Part shown: piece after piece, positions 45,320 to 53,015 of the stretch | Layout: each line of letters opens with the position of its first letter | Numbering within the stretch: the first letter of the stretch is position 1 | DNA from: Spirochaetaceae bacterium | GTDB taxonomy: Bacteria; Spirochaetota; Spirochaetia; Treponematales; Breznakiellaceae | Direction: 5' to 3' | Length of the DNA stretch: 64,000 bases | NCBI GenBank assembly: GCA_031277165.1 | Contig: JAISLT010000104.1 | Span: forward strand, 21,119 to 85,118 | The notes under the pieces: model-generated | Database searches by the model: none | Told to the model about the DNA's origin: nothing | Seen by the model: only the letters and a program-made list of their open reading frames with translations | Position numbers and translations under genes: made by a program

Positions 45320-45405
45320 GCCTTAGATGTTACCGGTACCAGGCGGCGGTACCGGTTCGCCGGGGATGATTACAGCGGCGGGGAATTGGCATGACCCCAG
45401 GGGGA

Positions 45406-45657
45406 TCACCCTTTTGCCTTTTCCCGCAGTTCCTCAAGTATCACCTCGTGGGCGGCAATGGCGGCGGCCAGGGTAAGGTTCTGTACCTCGCCCCGGCCCT
45501 GCCAATCGGATCCTTCCATGATGTACAGATGCTTAAGGGTACCCGCCAGGTCTGCTTCGGAACAGGGGGGATCGGATTCCAGCCGCCGCCGAAGCCCCCG
45601 GAGTTCCCCCTCGTAGGCCTCCCGGTAGGTAATATCCTGCCAATCCAGGGAATCCAT
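45406..45657 (-). CDS. Small protein of unknown function, coupled to the YD-repeat-like protein
   Basis: 83 residues, soluble and acidic, predicted mainly helical: DITYREAYEGELRGLRRRLE, then CSEADLAGTLKHLYIMEGSD and LTLAAAIAAHEVILEELREK. It starts in the stop of the upstream gene (TAATG), so it is translated by termination-reinitiation. Base composition and codon use match the neighbours and the frame lacks overlapping better candidates, so I regard it as real. I do not recognise a family. Confidence 0.65.
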   Translation of the reverse strand: MDSLDWQDITYREAYEGELRGLRRRLESDPPCSEADLAGTLKHLYIMEGSDWQGRGEVQNLTLAAAIAAHEVILEELREKAKG

Positions 45658-46796
45658 TAATTCCGCCCGTTCCCATAGCGGATACGCCGTTTTATCAGCC
45701 CGGTGCGGGCCGGTGTAAGCCGCCGCTCATCCCGGGGGCCCAGGCCCTGCATCACCAGTTCCCGCCGTTCCGTCCAGTTTCCCCGGCTGTCCAGGGTATA
45801 CTCGTAGCGGTAGTCCAGGGGATTTTCCCCGGTTCCCCCGCTAAAACGCACCAGCCTTCCGGCCTCGTCCCACTGGTACCGGTAGATCTCCGCCGGAGGG
45901 GATCCCCCGGCAGGCCCCGGCAAAACGATCCGTTCCAGGTACCGGGGCATACCCCGGTCATTGTACTGGGCCGATACCCGCAGCCCCTCCCCCTCTATTC
46001 CTGTAATATGCCCCCGGTTATCCCGGTAGAACCGGGTTATTTGATCCGCCGGATCCGCCGGATCGGGGAGGAGCTTTTTTTGTTCCCCGGGGCTGTTTAT
46101 CAGCACAAAGAGGGTGTTTCCTTCCTGGCCGTACCAGGTTTCCACCACCCTCTCATCGAGGTATTCCAGCACAGCAAAATAATAATCCCCGGAAAAAATC
46201 CTGAACAAAAGGGGCCTGTCCTCGCCGTCCCATTGGAGGACCTCCGCATTCGATTCCCCCCAGAGGAGTTTAACAAGCCTTCCCCGGCGGTCAAATTCGC
46301 AGCGTCCCTGCAGCAGGAGGGGCCGCGCTTCCCCAGGGGCCTGTACCTCCCCGGATGGCGGCGCTTCCCCAGGGATTTCACCGGGGACGCGCACCGCCAT
46401 GGGAAAGGCCCGGAATCGCTGATCCGCCCCAAGCATCTCGATGGTGGTCCCGTCCTCAAATTCCACCGATACCGATACGGCGCCGGGAACATAGAACAGA
46501 TCCGGGGGCAGTTCCGGGGGCCAGTCCGGTCCCCAGGCCGGATCCTCCGCGGATCTAAGCAGGTCCCACAGAGCCGGAACCCCGCTTTCACCGGCGGCGG
46601 GTTCCCTGGAGCCCCCGGAACTTGCGGAGCTGTCTGTTTCCACGGAGTTATCCGCCCCGGTGGGACCGTTTAACTTTGCGGGCTCCTCCGGTTCCACCAG
46701 GGTTTTCGCCGGGACCGGTTCCACCGGATCGGCCCGCTCCTGGGCAAAAAGGGGAAAAAAAAGAAACAGCAGAAGCAGGGTTAGGGCAAGTTTCAT
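45657..46796 (-). CDS. Secreted YD/RHS-repeat-like beta protein
   Basis: 379 residues from ATG 46796; the open frame extends upstream but only through the lplA gene. A hydrophobic signal peptide (LTLLLLFLFFPLFAQ) is followed by an acidic, Pro-rich spacer and then repeats with the YD pattern, for example GRCEFDRRGRLVKLLWGES, YQWDEAGRLVRFSG and YEYTLDSRGNWTERREL. Probably periplasmic or surface. It ends in a basic tail. The ATG is 6 nt from a TATAAT box with no Shine-Dalgarno, so the mRNA may be leaderless. Confidence 0.75.
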   Translation of the reverse strand: MKLALTLLLLFLFFPLFAQERADPVEPVPAKTLVEPEEPAKLNGPTGADNSVETDSSASSGGSREPAAGESGVPALWDLLRSAEDPAWGPDWPPELPPDLFYVPGAVSVSVEFEDGTTIEMLGADQRFRAFPMAVRVPGEIPGEAPPSGEVQAPGEARPLLLQGRCEFDRRGRLVKLLWGESNAEVLQWDGEDRPLLFRIFSGDYYFAVLEYLDERVVETWYGQEGNTLFVLINSPGEQKKLLPDPADPADQITRFYRDNRGHITGIEGEGLRVSAQYNDRGMPRYLERIVLPGPAGGSPPAEIYRYQWDEAGRLVRFSGGTGENPLDYRYEYTLDSRGNWTERRELVMQGLGPRDERRLTPARTGLIKRRIRYGNGRN

Positions 46797-46802
46797 ACAT
46801 AG

Positions 46803-46832
46803 ATTATAGATACTAATGGGGGGAAAAGTGAA
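46803..46832 (-). promoter_or_regulatory. Promoter abutting the start codon of the YD-repeat-like gene
   Basis: On the minus strand, TTCACT (46832-46827), an 18-nt spacer and a perfect TATAAT (46808-46803). The ATG begins at 46796, 6 nt after the -10. The predicted transcription start falls on or just before the A of ATG. Confidence 0.55.
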
Positions 46833-46839
46833 GAAAGCC

Positions 46840-47616
46840 CTACCGTTTAAAGAGCCATTCTGTTGTGGAAAATTTTTCCGCCGCCAGGGTCCGGGCGCGA
46901 ATTTCTTCCTGGGGCAGTACGCCCGATTCTTCGTAGTCCAGACCCAGGGCCTGGGCGAAGCCCCTTCCGAGGGCGGCGGCGGTCTCTTCAAAAGAAACTT
47001 CCCGGTCCAGGACGGACCGGAGGCTGGTGACCCTGGCGGAAACTTCCTGGGCCAGGGTTCCCCTGGTTTTTTCCCGGGGAACCCTAAGAACCTTGAACAT
47101 AAGATCCACATCGTTGTCCAAAAGGATCGTTCCATGCTGGAGCAGGGATTTTAGGCGCCGGGTCTGGGCATTGCCGGAAATTTTACGGCCCCCGGTGAGT
47201 ATATCGTTGATCCCCGAAAAGACCCCGCCGGCGCCGAGTTCCTTAAGCCCCAGGATGATTCCTTCGCAGATGGTACGGTAAGATTCTTCCAACGGCGCCC
47301 GGGCCAGGGGATGATCAAGCCCCATGATGATGCTGTAGGTTAATTCCGACTTATGAAACACCGCCCCGCCCCCGGAGATACGGCGGACCACGTCAAACCC
47401 AAGGCGTTTACAGGCGTCCAGATCTACCTCTTCGGTAAGGCCCTGGAAGTAGCCCACCGAAACGGCGGGGGGATTCCATCCGTAAAACCGAAGGACCGGT
47501 TTTCCCCCGGCGGAGACCCCCTCCAGAAGGGCTTCATCCAATCCCATATTGTAGTAACAGTTATGGAAGCCCGTATTAAGAAGCCTAAAGGAAAATTGTT
47601 CCGGCGTCTTATCCAT
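46840..47616 (-). CDS. lplA: Lipoate-protein ligase A, catalytic domain
   Basis: 258 residues. Activates free lipoate with ATP and attaches it to lipoyl domains, or the octanoyl equivalent. The family motifs are RRISGGGAVFH (lipoyl-AMP loop, about 78-88) and GRKISGNAQTR with the catalytic Lys. It lacks the C-terminal accessory domain, which is encoded separately in the preceding gene (47609-47902, 8-nt overlap). It lies in one operon with lipA. Confidence 0.93.
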   Translation of the reverse strand: MDKTPEQFSFRLLNTGFHNCYYNMGLDEALLEGVSAGGKPVLRFYGWNPPAVSVGYFQGLTEEVDLDACKRLGFDVVRRISGGGAVFHKSELTYSIIMGLDHPLARAPLEESYRTICEGIILGLKELGAGGVFSGINDILTGGRKISGNAQTRRLKSLLQHGTILLDNDVDLMFKVLRVPREKTRGTLAQEVSARVTSLRSVLDREVSFEETAAALGRGFAQALGLDYEESGVLPQEEIRARTLAAEKFSTTEWLFKR

Positions 47617-47902
47617 GTACTTTTTCCAGACCCCCTCTTAATAGTTCCGCCAGTCCCGCCCCGTCTATGCCGGCGGCTTCAACCCCCTCTTCCCGCAGAA
47701 GGCGGTCAAAACTTCTGCCGGCGTCCGCCACGGAAACACCCAAGAGCCGTCCTTCGGCCCTTTCAAAGCCCTCCTCGGGACTGGCAAAAAAATCACCCCG
47801 GATAGAGATACGGCGGATTATCCCGTCCGTTATATCCGCACTTACACGGATAAGTTTACACCCCGGCGGTTTGCCCAGCCCTTCAATATGCACGGTATAC
47901 AT
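47609..47902 (-). CDS. Lipoate-protein ligase accessory (C-terminal) domain as a separate protein
   Basis: 97 residues with the pattern of the LplA C-terminal domain: CKLIRVSADITDGIIRRISI, RGDFFASPEEGFERAEGRLL, and a helical tail. In split ligases such as the archaeal LplA-LplB pair this subunit is needed for adenylation. It overlaps lplA by 8 nt downstream and follows lipA by 9 nt, so the three form one unit. Confidence 0.8.
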   Translation of the reverse strand: MYTVHIEGLGKPPGCKLIRVSADITDGIIRRISIRGDFFASPEEGFERAEGRLLGVSVADAGRSFDRLLREEGVEAAGIDGAGLAELLRGGLEKVHG

Positions 47903-47911
47903 TATGCCGCA

Positions 47912-48778
47912 CTATGCATGCTTTTCCGCTTCCCTGGCGTGATAACTGGTCCGGGCCAGGGGTGCGGCAACAACCGGGCTGAATCCCCGGTTTCGGCCTT
48001 CTTCGGCGTAGAAAGCGAACTGTTCCGGCGGTATATATTCCACCACAGGAATTTGGGCCCTTGAAGGCCGCAGGTACTGTCCTAAAACCAGCATATCCGT
48101 TCCTGCCCGGCGAAGTTCTTCCATGGCGGACAGGACCTCCCCGGGCTGTTCCCCCAGGCCCAGGAGTATACTGGTCTTGGTCTTTCCCCTTCCCAGGGTA
48201 TGTAGAAGCTCCCGGGCTTCCTCCAGGGTACGAAGGCTCTTGTCAAAGGAAGCGCGCCCGTCCCGGATATGCTGGAGGGAACGGACCGTTTCCACATTAT
48301 GGGCAACCACGTCGGGGGCCGCCGCGGCGATCCGGTTTAGTTCATCCCCGTAATAATCGGGGATAAGGACTTCTATTTTTACCGAAGGATTCGTTTTTCG
48401 GATGGCGGTAATACAGGACGCAAAGTGTTCCGCCCCCCGATCGGGAAGATCGTCCCGGTCCACCGAGGTAAGTACCACATAATCAAGGGCCAGTTCTTGT
48501 ACCGCGAGGGCTATTTCCCGGCCTTCCTCCGGCCGGACCGGCCTGCCCTGCCGGGAGGCGGCGACCCCGCAGAAGCGGCAGAACCGGGTACAAAGATCCC
48601 CCAGGATCATGAAGGTGGCGGTTCCCATGCCCCAACATTCAGCCCGGTTAGGGCAGGCGGCCTCGTGGCAGACCGTATGCAGGGCATGCCGGGTAAGGAC
48701 CCGGTCCACCTTCTTCCAGGTTTCGCCGGAGGGCGCCTTTACCCTAAGCCAACCGGGTTTTTGCCGGGGTCCCTCCAA
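47912..48778 (-). CDS. lipA: Lipoyl synthase
   Basis: 288-residue radical SAM enzyme that inserts two sulfurs into protein-bound octanoate. The auxiliary cluster ligands are in CHEAACPNRAEC (residues about 37-48). The SAM cluster is CTRFCRFC (about 63-70). The C-terminal RTSYHA supplies the Ser-type ligand of the auxiliary cluster. The start is TTG 48778, 2 bases after the preceding stop (TAATTG), with AAGG upstream. It is followed by the split ligase, so the organism can both make and salvage lipoate. Confidence 0.95.
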   Translation of the reverse strand: MEGPRQKPGWLRVKAPSGETWKKVDRVLTRHALHTVCHEAACPNRAECWGMGTATFMILGDLCTRFCRFCGVAASRQGRPVRPEEGREIALAVQELALDYVVLTSVDRDDLPDRGAEHFASCITAIRKTNPSVKIEVLIPDYYGDELNRIAAAAPDVVAHNVETVRSLQHIRDGRASFDKSLRTLEEARELLHTLGRGKTKTSILLGLGEQPGEVLSAMEELRRAGTDMLVLGQYLRPSRAQIPVVEYIPPEQFAFYAEEGRNRGFSPVVAAPLARTSYHAREAEKHA

Positions 48779-50152
48779 TTAAGCCTTCCCCGGTTCGGCC
48801 GGCCCGGACTTTTTCCACCTGTACCGGATAGTTCCTATCCGGCGGGGAAGGCCGCTTAAGACAAAGGCCAGGGGCAGGATCAAGGCCATGGTCGTTTGGT
48901 TCTGCTGGTAAAGACCGGGGAGGAAACCCATGAACATGCCCGCCAGGCCTCCTAAAAAAATACAGGCCCAAAGGATGTGCAGGAATTTTTTTGCCCTAAG
49001 CTGTTTGTCCTTATCTTTGGTGTTTCCGTAGATAATTCCCAGGGGAATTGCCGCAAGAATCAGGGGATTCACAAAGAGGATGTTGTTGTTGTGATAGGTA
49101 TAGTCGTGGTTGGTAAAAAAGGTCATAAAAAAGAGGATCAGCCCCGCGGCGCCGAAAAAAAGACCCAACAGGGTCTGGTATATTCCCAGGACCCTTGTGA
49201 AGGGGCTCTTCTTTGTGCCCAAAAATTGTAACAGGGCCGCGGCAAAGGCCAGGGTAAGTCCCAGAGCAAGGCCCTGGGGCCAGGAAGGCTCCGGTTCCGC
49301 AAGAACCATGGGCCTGCCCCGGGAAACCCTTAGGACCTTTACGGAGGATACCAGGGGTCTTTCAATTCCGTCTGAACCGGTATAGGTAAAATCCGCGATC
49401 CGGTTTCCTATTTCGGAGGGAAGAAACATTTCATCCCAGACGCTGATCGGCCGATCGATCCCCCGGCCCATCCAGAAATTAAGAATCCAGTCCCAGAAGG
49501 GGGAAAACCAGGTATGGCGGCGCACATGTCCCCGCAGGGTAAAACGGCCGGGGGCGTCTTCGTACCGGAGTTTAAAGGCCCCCGATACGGCCATGTCGAT
49601 AATATCCCGGACCCGGGTGGCACAGTTATCCCTAAAATGGTGGTACAGATAATCCCGGTTTTCCCGGCGCACGTTGTTTTCGGCAAACCGGAGGATATTT
49701 TCTTTTACATCCGCCGGGAGGTCCAGGGTATAAACGGTAATATCCCGGTTTGTGCTCGCATAGGCCCTAAAGGTTCTTCCCGGGGAGCTTATGGTGCAAC
49801 TGTAGAGAAGCCGTCCCAGGGCAAAATTAAGAAAGAAATTTTCGTTTTGAAAGGAAAAGACCCCCCAATCGTAAAAATCCTCTCTGCCGAAAAGGGAGTC
49901 TTCAATGACCAGGCCAATATGGCCCCACCAAAAGTACAGTTCATCCCCCGGTCCGATGACGGCGACCTTTACCGTAAGGTAATCCCCCCGGCTGCGGCCC
50001 TGGGGGGACTGCAGAACCGGCCGGTCCCCGGCAAAAAGCGCCGGTGGAAAAAAGGATATACCCAGCAGGAAAAAAAACAAAAGCCCCCGGACGGTCCCCA
50101 GCAGCCTGTTGCACTTGTGGGTTTTGATAGTTCTTTTTGTTGAAAAAGCCAT
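48779..50152 (-). CDS. DUF4105 (Lnb N-terminal-type) membrane protein
   Basis: 457 residues if ATG 50152 is used; the start lies inside repeat copy C, and further in-frame starts upstream (for example 50329) cannot be excluded. An N-terminal hydrophobic segment (RGLLFFFLLGISFFPPALFAG) is a signal or anchor. The DUF4105 domain follows (about 45-280) with WWGHIGLVIED and HHFRDNCATRVRDIID, the cysteine-peptidase-like motif of this family. Five to six transmembrane helices are at the C-terminus (about 285-445). Related proteins act on the envelope or on lipoproteins in other phyla; function here is unknown. It is the first gene of the lip operon. Confidence 0.8.
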   Translation of the reverse strand: MAFSTKRTIKTHKCNRLLGTVRGLLFFFLLGISFFPPALFAGDRPVLQSPQGRSRGDYLTVKVAVIGPGDELYFWWGHIGLVIEDSLFGREDFYDWGVFSFQNENFFLNFALGRLLYSCTISSPGRTFRAYASTNRDITVYTLDLPADVKENILRFAENNVRRENRDYLYHHFRDNCATRVRDIIDMAVSGAFKLRYEDAPGRFTLRGHVRRHTWFSPFWDWILNFWMGRGIDRPISVWDEMFLPSEIGNRIADFTYTGSDGIERPLVSSVKVLRVSRGRPMVLAEPEPSWPQGLALGLTLAFAAALLQFLGTKKSPFTRVLGIYQTLLGLFFGAAGLILFFMTFFTNHDYTYHNNNILFVNPLILAAIPLGIIYGNTKDKDKQLRAKKFLHILWACIFLGGLAGMFMGFLPGLYQQNQTTMALILPLAFVLSGLPRRIGTIRYRWKKSGPAEPGKA

Positions 50153-50266
50153 CAAAACCACGATTAGCGGGCTGCGGCGGATCTTTGGTCCGATGGATTT
50201 TGCAAGGTAAAAAATCGCCCCATGGGCGATTTTTAAGAGTTTTATGCGCAAAGCGCAACAAACTCC
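50100..50266 (-). repeat. Dispersed stem-loop element, copy C (167 nt)
   Basis: The sense strand is minus. From the outer (low-coordinate) end it holds the palindrome 50100-50177 (arms AGCAGCCTG and CGGGCTGC), the hairpin CGGATC-TTT-GGTCCG (50178-50192), the hairpin AAAAATCGCCC-CAT-GGGCGATTTTT (50210-50234), and GAGTTTTATGCGC with GCGCAACAAACTC (50238-50266). Copy D matches it along its whole length. It supplies the start codon and first residues of the DUF4105 gene. Confidence 0.85.
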
Positions 50267-50460
50267 TGGGGTTTTATGGGGGCGGCGCAAAGGCCTGGCC
50301 CCTGGAGCTAAAACACCGGTGCTCATATTCCCATTCTGAAGTATTCCGGGAGCTTGGGCAAGGGCCCGGTAATGGTTCGTCTTTACGCGGCGCAAACCCG
50401 GGGAGCCTTCCGGTACGATCTTAGTGTGGGCATTACCGGAGTTTTACCGGGGGCAGGGGA
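50153..50460. other. 308-nt gap upstream of the DUF4105 gene
   Basis: The first 114 bases are repeat copy C. The remainder (50267-50460) contains no convincing gene, promoter or terminator; GC-rich stretches around 50280-50310 and 50340-50460 have only short self-complementary pieces. Confidence 0.5.
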
Positions 50461-51738
50461 TTATTTGCCGGTAAAAGTCCCCAGAACCGCCTGAATCCAG
50501 GGCTTGGTCTCCACAGGGTACCGGTCCTGGGCCGCAAGCAATTCAAAAAGGGCCTCCCGGGATTTTCCCTGGAAGTAATAAACCTGCCCCAGGTAAAAAT
50601 GAGCCTTGGCCTGGTTTTCTACTTTTCGGGGAAGTTCCAAAAAACTTCTAAGGGCGGCCCCGGCCTTTTCCCACTGGCTAAGGGAAAAATATCCCTGCAC
50701 TATGGAGCGGAGCTGGTAATCTTCTCCGGCGGCGTCCCGTTCCAGGTCTTCGAGAAAAACCGCCGGTTCGAGGTTCCCGGGCCCCGGTCCCCGGCGGCCT
50801 CCTCCTATGGAAGAAACAACCCCCGCAGCTTCCGGTCCCAGGTCCACAGAGGCCGGAGTGTCGGGGCTGCCCCTGGGACCGGAGATATTTATCCGGGGAA
50901 GGGGCATGGTCCGGGAATGGGCGGGCCGGGTATGTGGAGGAATTTCCACCCCCCCGGTGGTGGCGTTATACCCCGGCCGGATGGAGCCAAAACCCGCCAC
51001 AAGATCCTCTTCGTATACCGCCGCATAATAGTAGGAAATTCCCGGCGGAGGGCTGTCAATAAAGGGAGAGGTGGTTCTTTGTTGAATGATCGAGGCCGAA
51101 AGCAGATCCCCCTGATTTCTAATGGGGTTGATGCTCCGGTACAGGATCAAATTCTTTTTTGAATCTTCCCCGGAAAAGCGGATAACAATACGTCCCTCTT
51201 CAACCTGGGCGCTGAGGGCTTCTATCCCCGGAATCCCCGGCGTTTCACCGCGCCCCGCGCCGGAAGGCCCGGACCCCTTTTCCTCCGGGGTATTTCCCGG
51301 ACCTGGCAGGACATAACCGGGGACATTTTCCGGCCCGATGAGTACGCTGATGGTGTTGGTATAGGGGATGGAAAGGAAGTATTTGCGGCCCCATTCATCG
51401 CTGGCGGCCGCAAAATAGTACAGGGTACCGGGCTTGTCCGCCTCGTCCAGACAGGATTCGGTGCCGTAGGGAATTTCCACCGGGGCCGGCAGGGATCCGG
51501 CGGATAAACGGGACAGGGGACTTTCGGAACGGTAAACATACACCGGACCCTTTACATTTAGGGAATCTTTCCAGGAAAGGCGGATAAAGTTGTTCCGCAC
51601 CTCCGCTTCCAGTTGGGAAACAAAGGGGGCAAAAACACCGGCATCCCCGCCGCCGGAGGATGTTTCCTGGGATTCGGCGGGGGAACTCAGCACAAAGAGA
51701 ACGACAAAGAATACCGGCAAACTGTTTTTTTGCACCAT
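50461..51738 (-). CDS. Secreted protein with fibronectin-III-like and TPR-like parts
   Basis: 425 residues with a signal peptide (LPVFFVVLFVLSSPAESQ). Residues about 40-130 and 180-260 look like two FN3-type beta domains (NNFIRLSWKDS, VYVYRSES, LYYFAAASDEWG; then RIVIRFSGED, LILYRSINP). A Pro/Gly-rich linker leads to a helical C-terminal part (about 335-420) with TPR spacing, LFELLAAQDRYPVETKPW at the end. Probably periplasmic or outer-membrane-associated. The ATG is 8 nt after a TATAGT box. Confidence 0.72.
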   Translation of the reverse strand: MVQKNSLPVFFVVLFVLSSPAESQETSSGGGDAGVFAPFVSQLEAEVRNNFIRLSWKDSLNVKGPVYVYRSESPLSRLSAGSLPAPVEIPYGTESCLDEADKPGTLYYFAAASDEWGRKYFLSIPYTNTISVLIGPENVPGYVLPGPGNTPEEKGSGPSGAGRGETPGIPGIEALSAQVEEGRIVIRFSGEDSKKNLILYRSINPIRNQGDLLSASIIQQRTTSPFIDSPPPGISYYYAAVYEEDLVAGFGSIRPGYNATTGGVEIPPHTRPAHSRTMPLPRINISGPRGSPDTPASVDLGPEAAGVVSSIGGGRRGPGPGNLEPAVFLEDLERDAAGEDYQLRSIVQGYFSLSQWEKAGAALRSFLELPRKVENQAKAHFYLGQVYYFQGKSREALFELLAAQDRYPVETKPWIQAVLGTFTGK

Positions 51739-51746
51739 AGATACTT

Positions 51747-51775
51747 ACTATAATCGGTATAAAAAACCAGGTCCA
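51747..51775 (-). promoter_or_regulatory. Promoter for the FN3/TPR protein gene, abutting the start codon
   Basis: On the minus strand, TGGACC (51775-51770), a 17-nt spacer and TATAGT (51752-51747). The start codon begins at 51738, 8 nt downstream. The divergent LysM gene has GATAAT at 51794-51799, 6 nt before its ATG, with a poor -35. Confidence 0.5.
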
Positions 51776-51805
51776 GAGTATAAATTTTGTACCGATAATA
51801 ATTCT

Positions 51806-52666
51806 ATGAAGCGTACAGTTCTTTTAACGGTGAGTCTGCTGGTTTTCCTTTCCGGGGCCGGTTTTTCTGAAGAAACGGTCTATGTGATGCAGCGGGGGGA
51901 CACCATTTATTCCATAGCCCGGTCCTATGGGGTACAGGTTCAGGTTCTGCTTTCCCTGAACGGCATAAAGGATCCCCGGACCATCCAGGCGGGGAGCCGG
52001 ATACGGATCCCCCGGCAGGATGGGAGGGAAACAGCCCCAATCGCCCCGGGCTACAGGGACTATAAGGTAGAAAAAAACGACACACTGTACAGTATAGCCA
52101 GGCGCTATAACCTTGCCCTGGCGGATCTGCTGGAAATGAACGGCTTTGCCCCCGGCTATGTCCTTAAGGCGGGGGAAACGATCCGAATTCCCGCTTCGAC
52201 TTCCCCCGGAACTCCGGCGGGCGGACCGCCCCGGAGCCCCCCGGCGGTCCAAGGGACCGGACAGACCGGCGCCGATCCGAAAAGTACCGGAACCCCGGCG
52301 CGGGTAGATCCCCGGATACGCTGGCCCATCACAGCCAAGGAAGTGACCTACATTACCGGAAAACTATACGGAGTACAGGTAACCGGGGAACGGCAGGAGC
52401 CGGTTAAAAGCCTTACCCAGGGTACGGTGGTTTCCGCCGTACCCTACCGGGGTTTCGGCAGGGTTGCGATTATCCAGACCCCCGGGGGATACCTGTATGT
52501 ATACGGCGGTTGTGAAAGCCTGTCGGTAAAAGAGGGGGATAAGGTTACACCGGGAACAGAATTGGGCAAACTGGGAATGGACGCCAAGTCCTCGAAACCC
52601 CAGCTCTTTTTCTTTGTATACCGGAGCAATAACCCGGTTGATCCGGCGGCGGCGCCCAGAGCTTAG
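51806..52666 (+). CDS. LysM protein with an apparently inactive M23 (LytM-like) domain
   Basis: 286 residues from ATG 51806. Signal peptide (LLTVSLLVFLSGAGFSE), then two LysM domains (about 23-65, YVMQRGDTIYSIARSYGV; about 78-125, YKVEKNDTLYSIARRYNL) that bind peptidoglycan. A Pro/Gly linker leads to an M23-like domain at about 175-280. Its zinc-ligand positions are replaced: the usual HxGxD start is absent, YAHL is YVYGG, and the HLHFE-type motif reads PQLFFFV. It is therefore probably not an enzyme but an NlpD/EnvC-like activator or a binding protein. Confidence 0.82.
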   Translation: MKRTVLLTVSLLVFLSGAGFSEETVYVMQRGDTIYSIARSYGVQVQVLLSLNGIKDPRTIQAGSRIRIPRQDGRETAPIAPGYRDYKVEKNDTLYSIARRYNLALADLLEMNGFAPGYVLKAGETIRIPASTSPGTPAGGPPRSPPAVQGTGQTGADPKSTGTPARVDPRIRWPITAKEVTYITGKLYGVQVTGERQEPVKSLTQGTVVSAVPYRGFGRVAIIQTPGGYLYVYGGCESLSVKEGDKVTPGTELGKLGMDAKSSKPQLFFFVYRSNNPVDPAAAPRA

Positions 52667-53015
52667 GGCTTGCTGCACCTGTGGACGGATAAACTCGGAA
52701 GTTTTGCGGTGCCGAAGTGTACTTTGAACACGGCTCGTGATTTTGATACCGCAAAACTTCATGCATTACCCGCCGCACACCACGGGGACTTCCCCATCGT
52801 TTCGCTGTACGCGTTCCACCATTCCCGGGTTATCCCGGTCTCGCCAAAAAAGCGGAACCTAAAACGGCCGTGGTTCCGGCGCTCGTGAAGGGGCGCCGGT
52901 GCTTCCGGTACCCACATTCACTATTCCCGCAGGAATCGTTTTTCCGGCCCTTGCCACATGGGGAAAGTACGCCATCCGGGGAAAGGAAATGACAATTACT
53001 ATCCGGCCGCGCAGG
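52667..53015. other. 349-nt gap with a palindrome possibly related to the dispersed elements
   Basis: Directly after the LysM stop comes GGCTTGCTGCACCTGTGG, which resembles the end of repeat C (GCAGCCTGTTGCACTTGTGG). It is followed by a long inverted pair AAGTTTTGCGGT (52699-52710) and ACCGCAAAACTT (52748-52759). A second hairpin CCGGCGC (52876-52882) with GCGCCGG (52893-52899) lies further on. No convincing gene is present; an 88-codon frame at 52899 lacks a ribosome site and family features. Confidence 0.5.

Noticed and set aside
46797..47135. N-terminal extension of the YD-like protein to 492 residues
   Set aside because: The extra codons are lplA read in another frame. The signal peptide and promoter fit ATG 46796.
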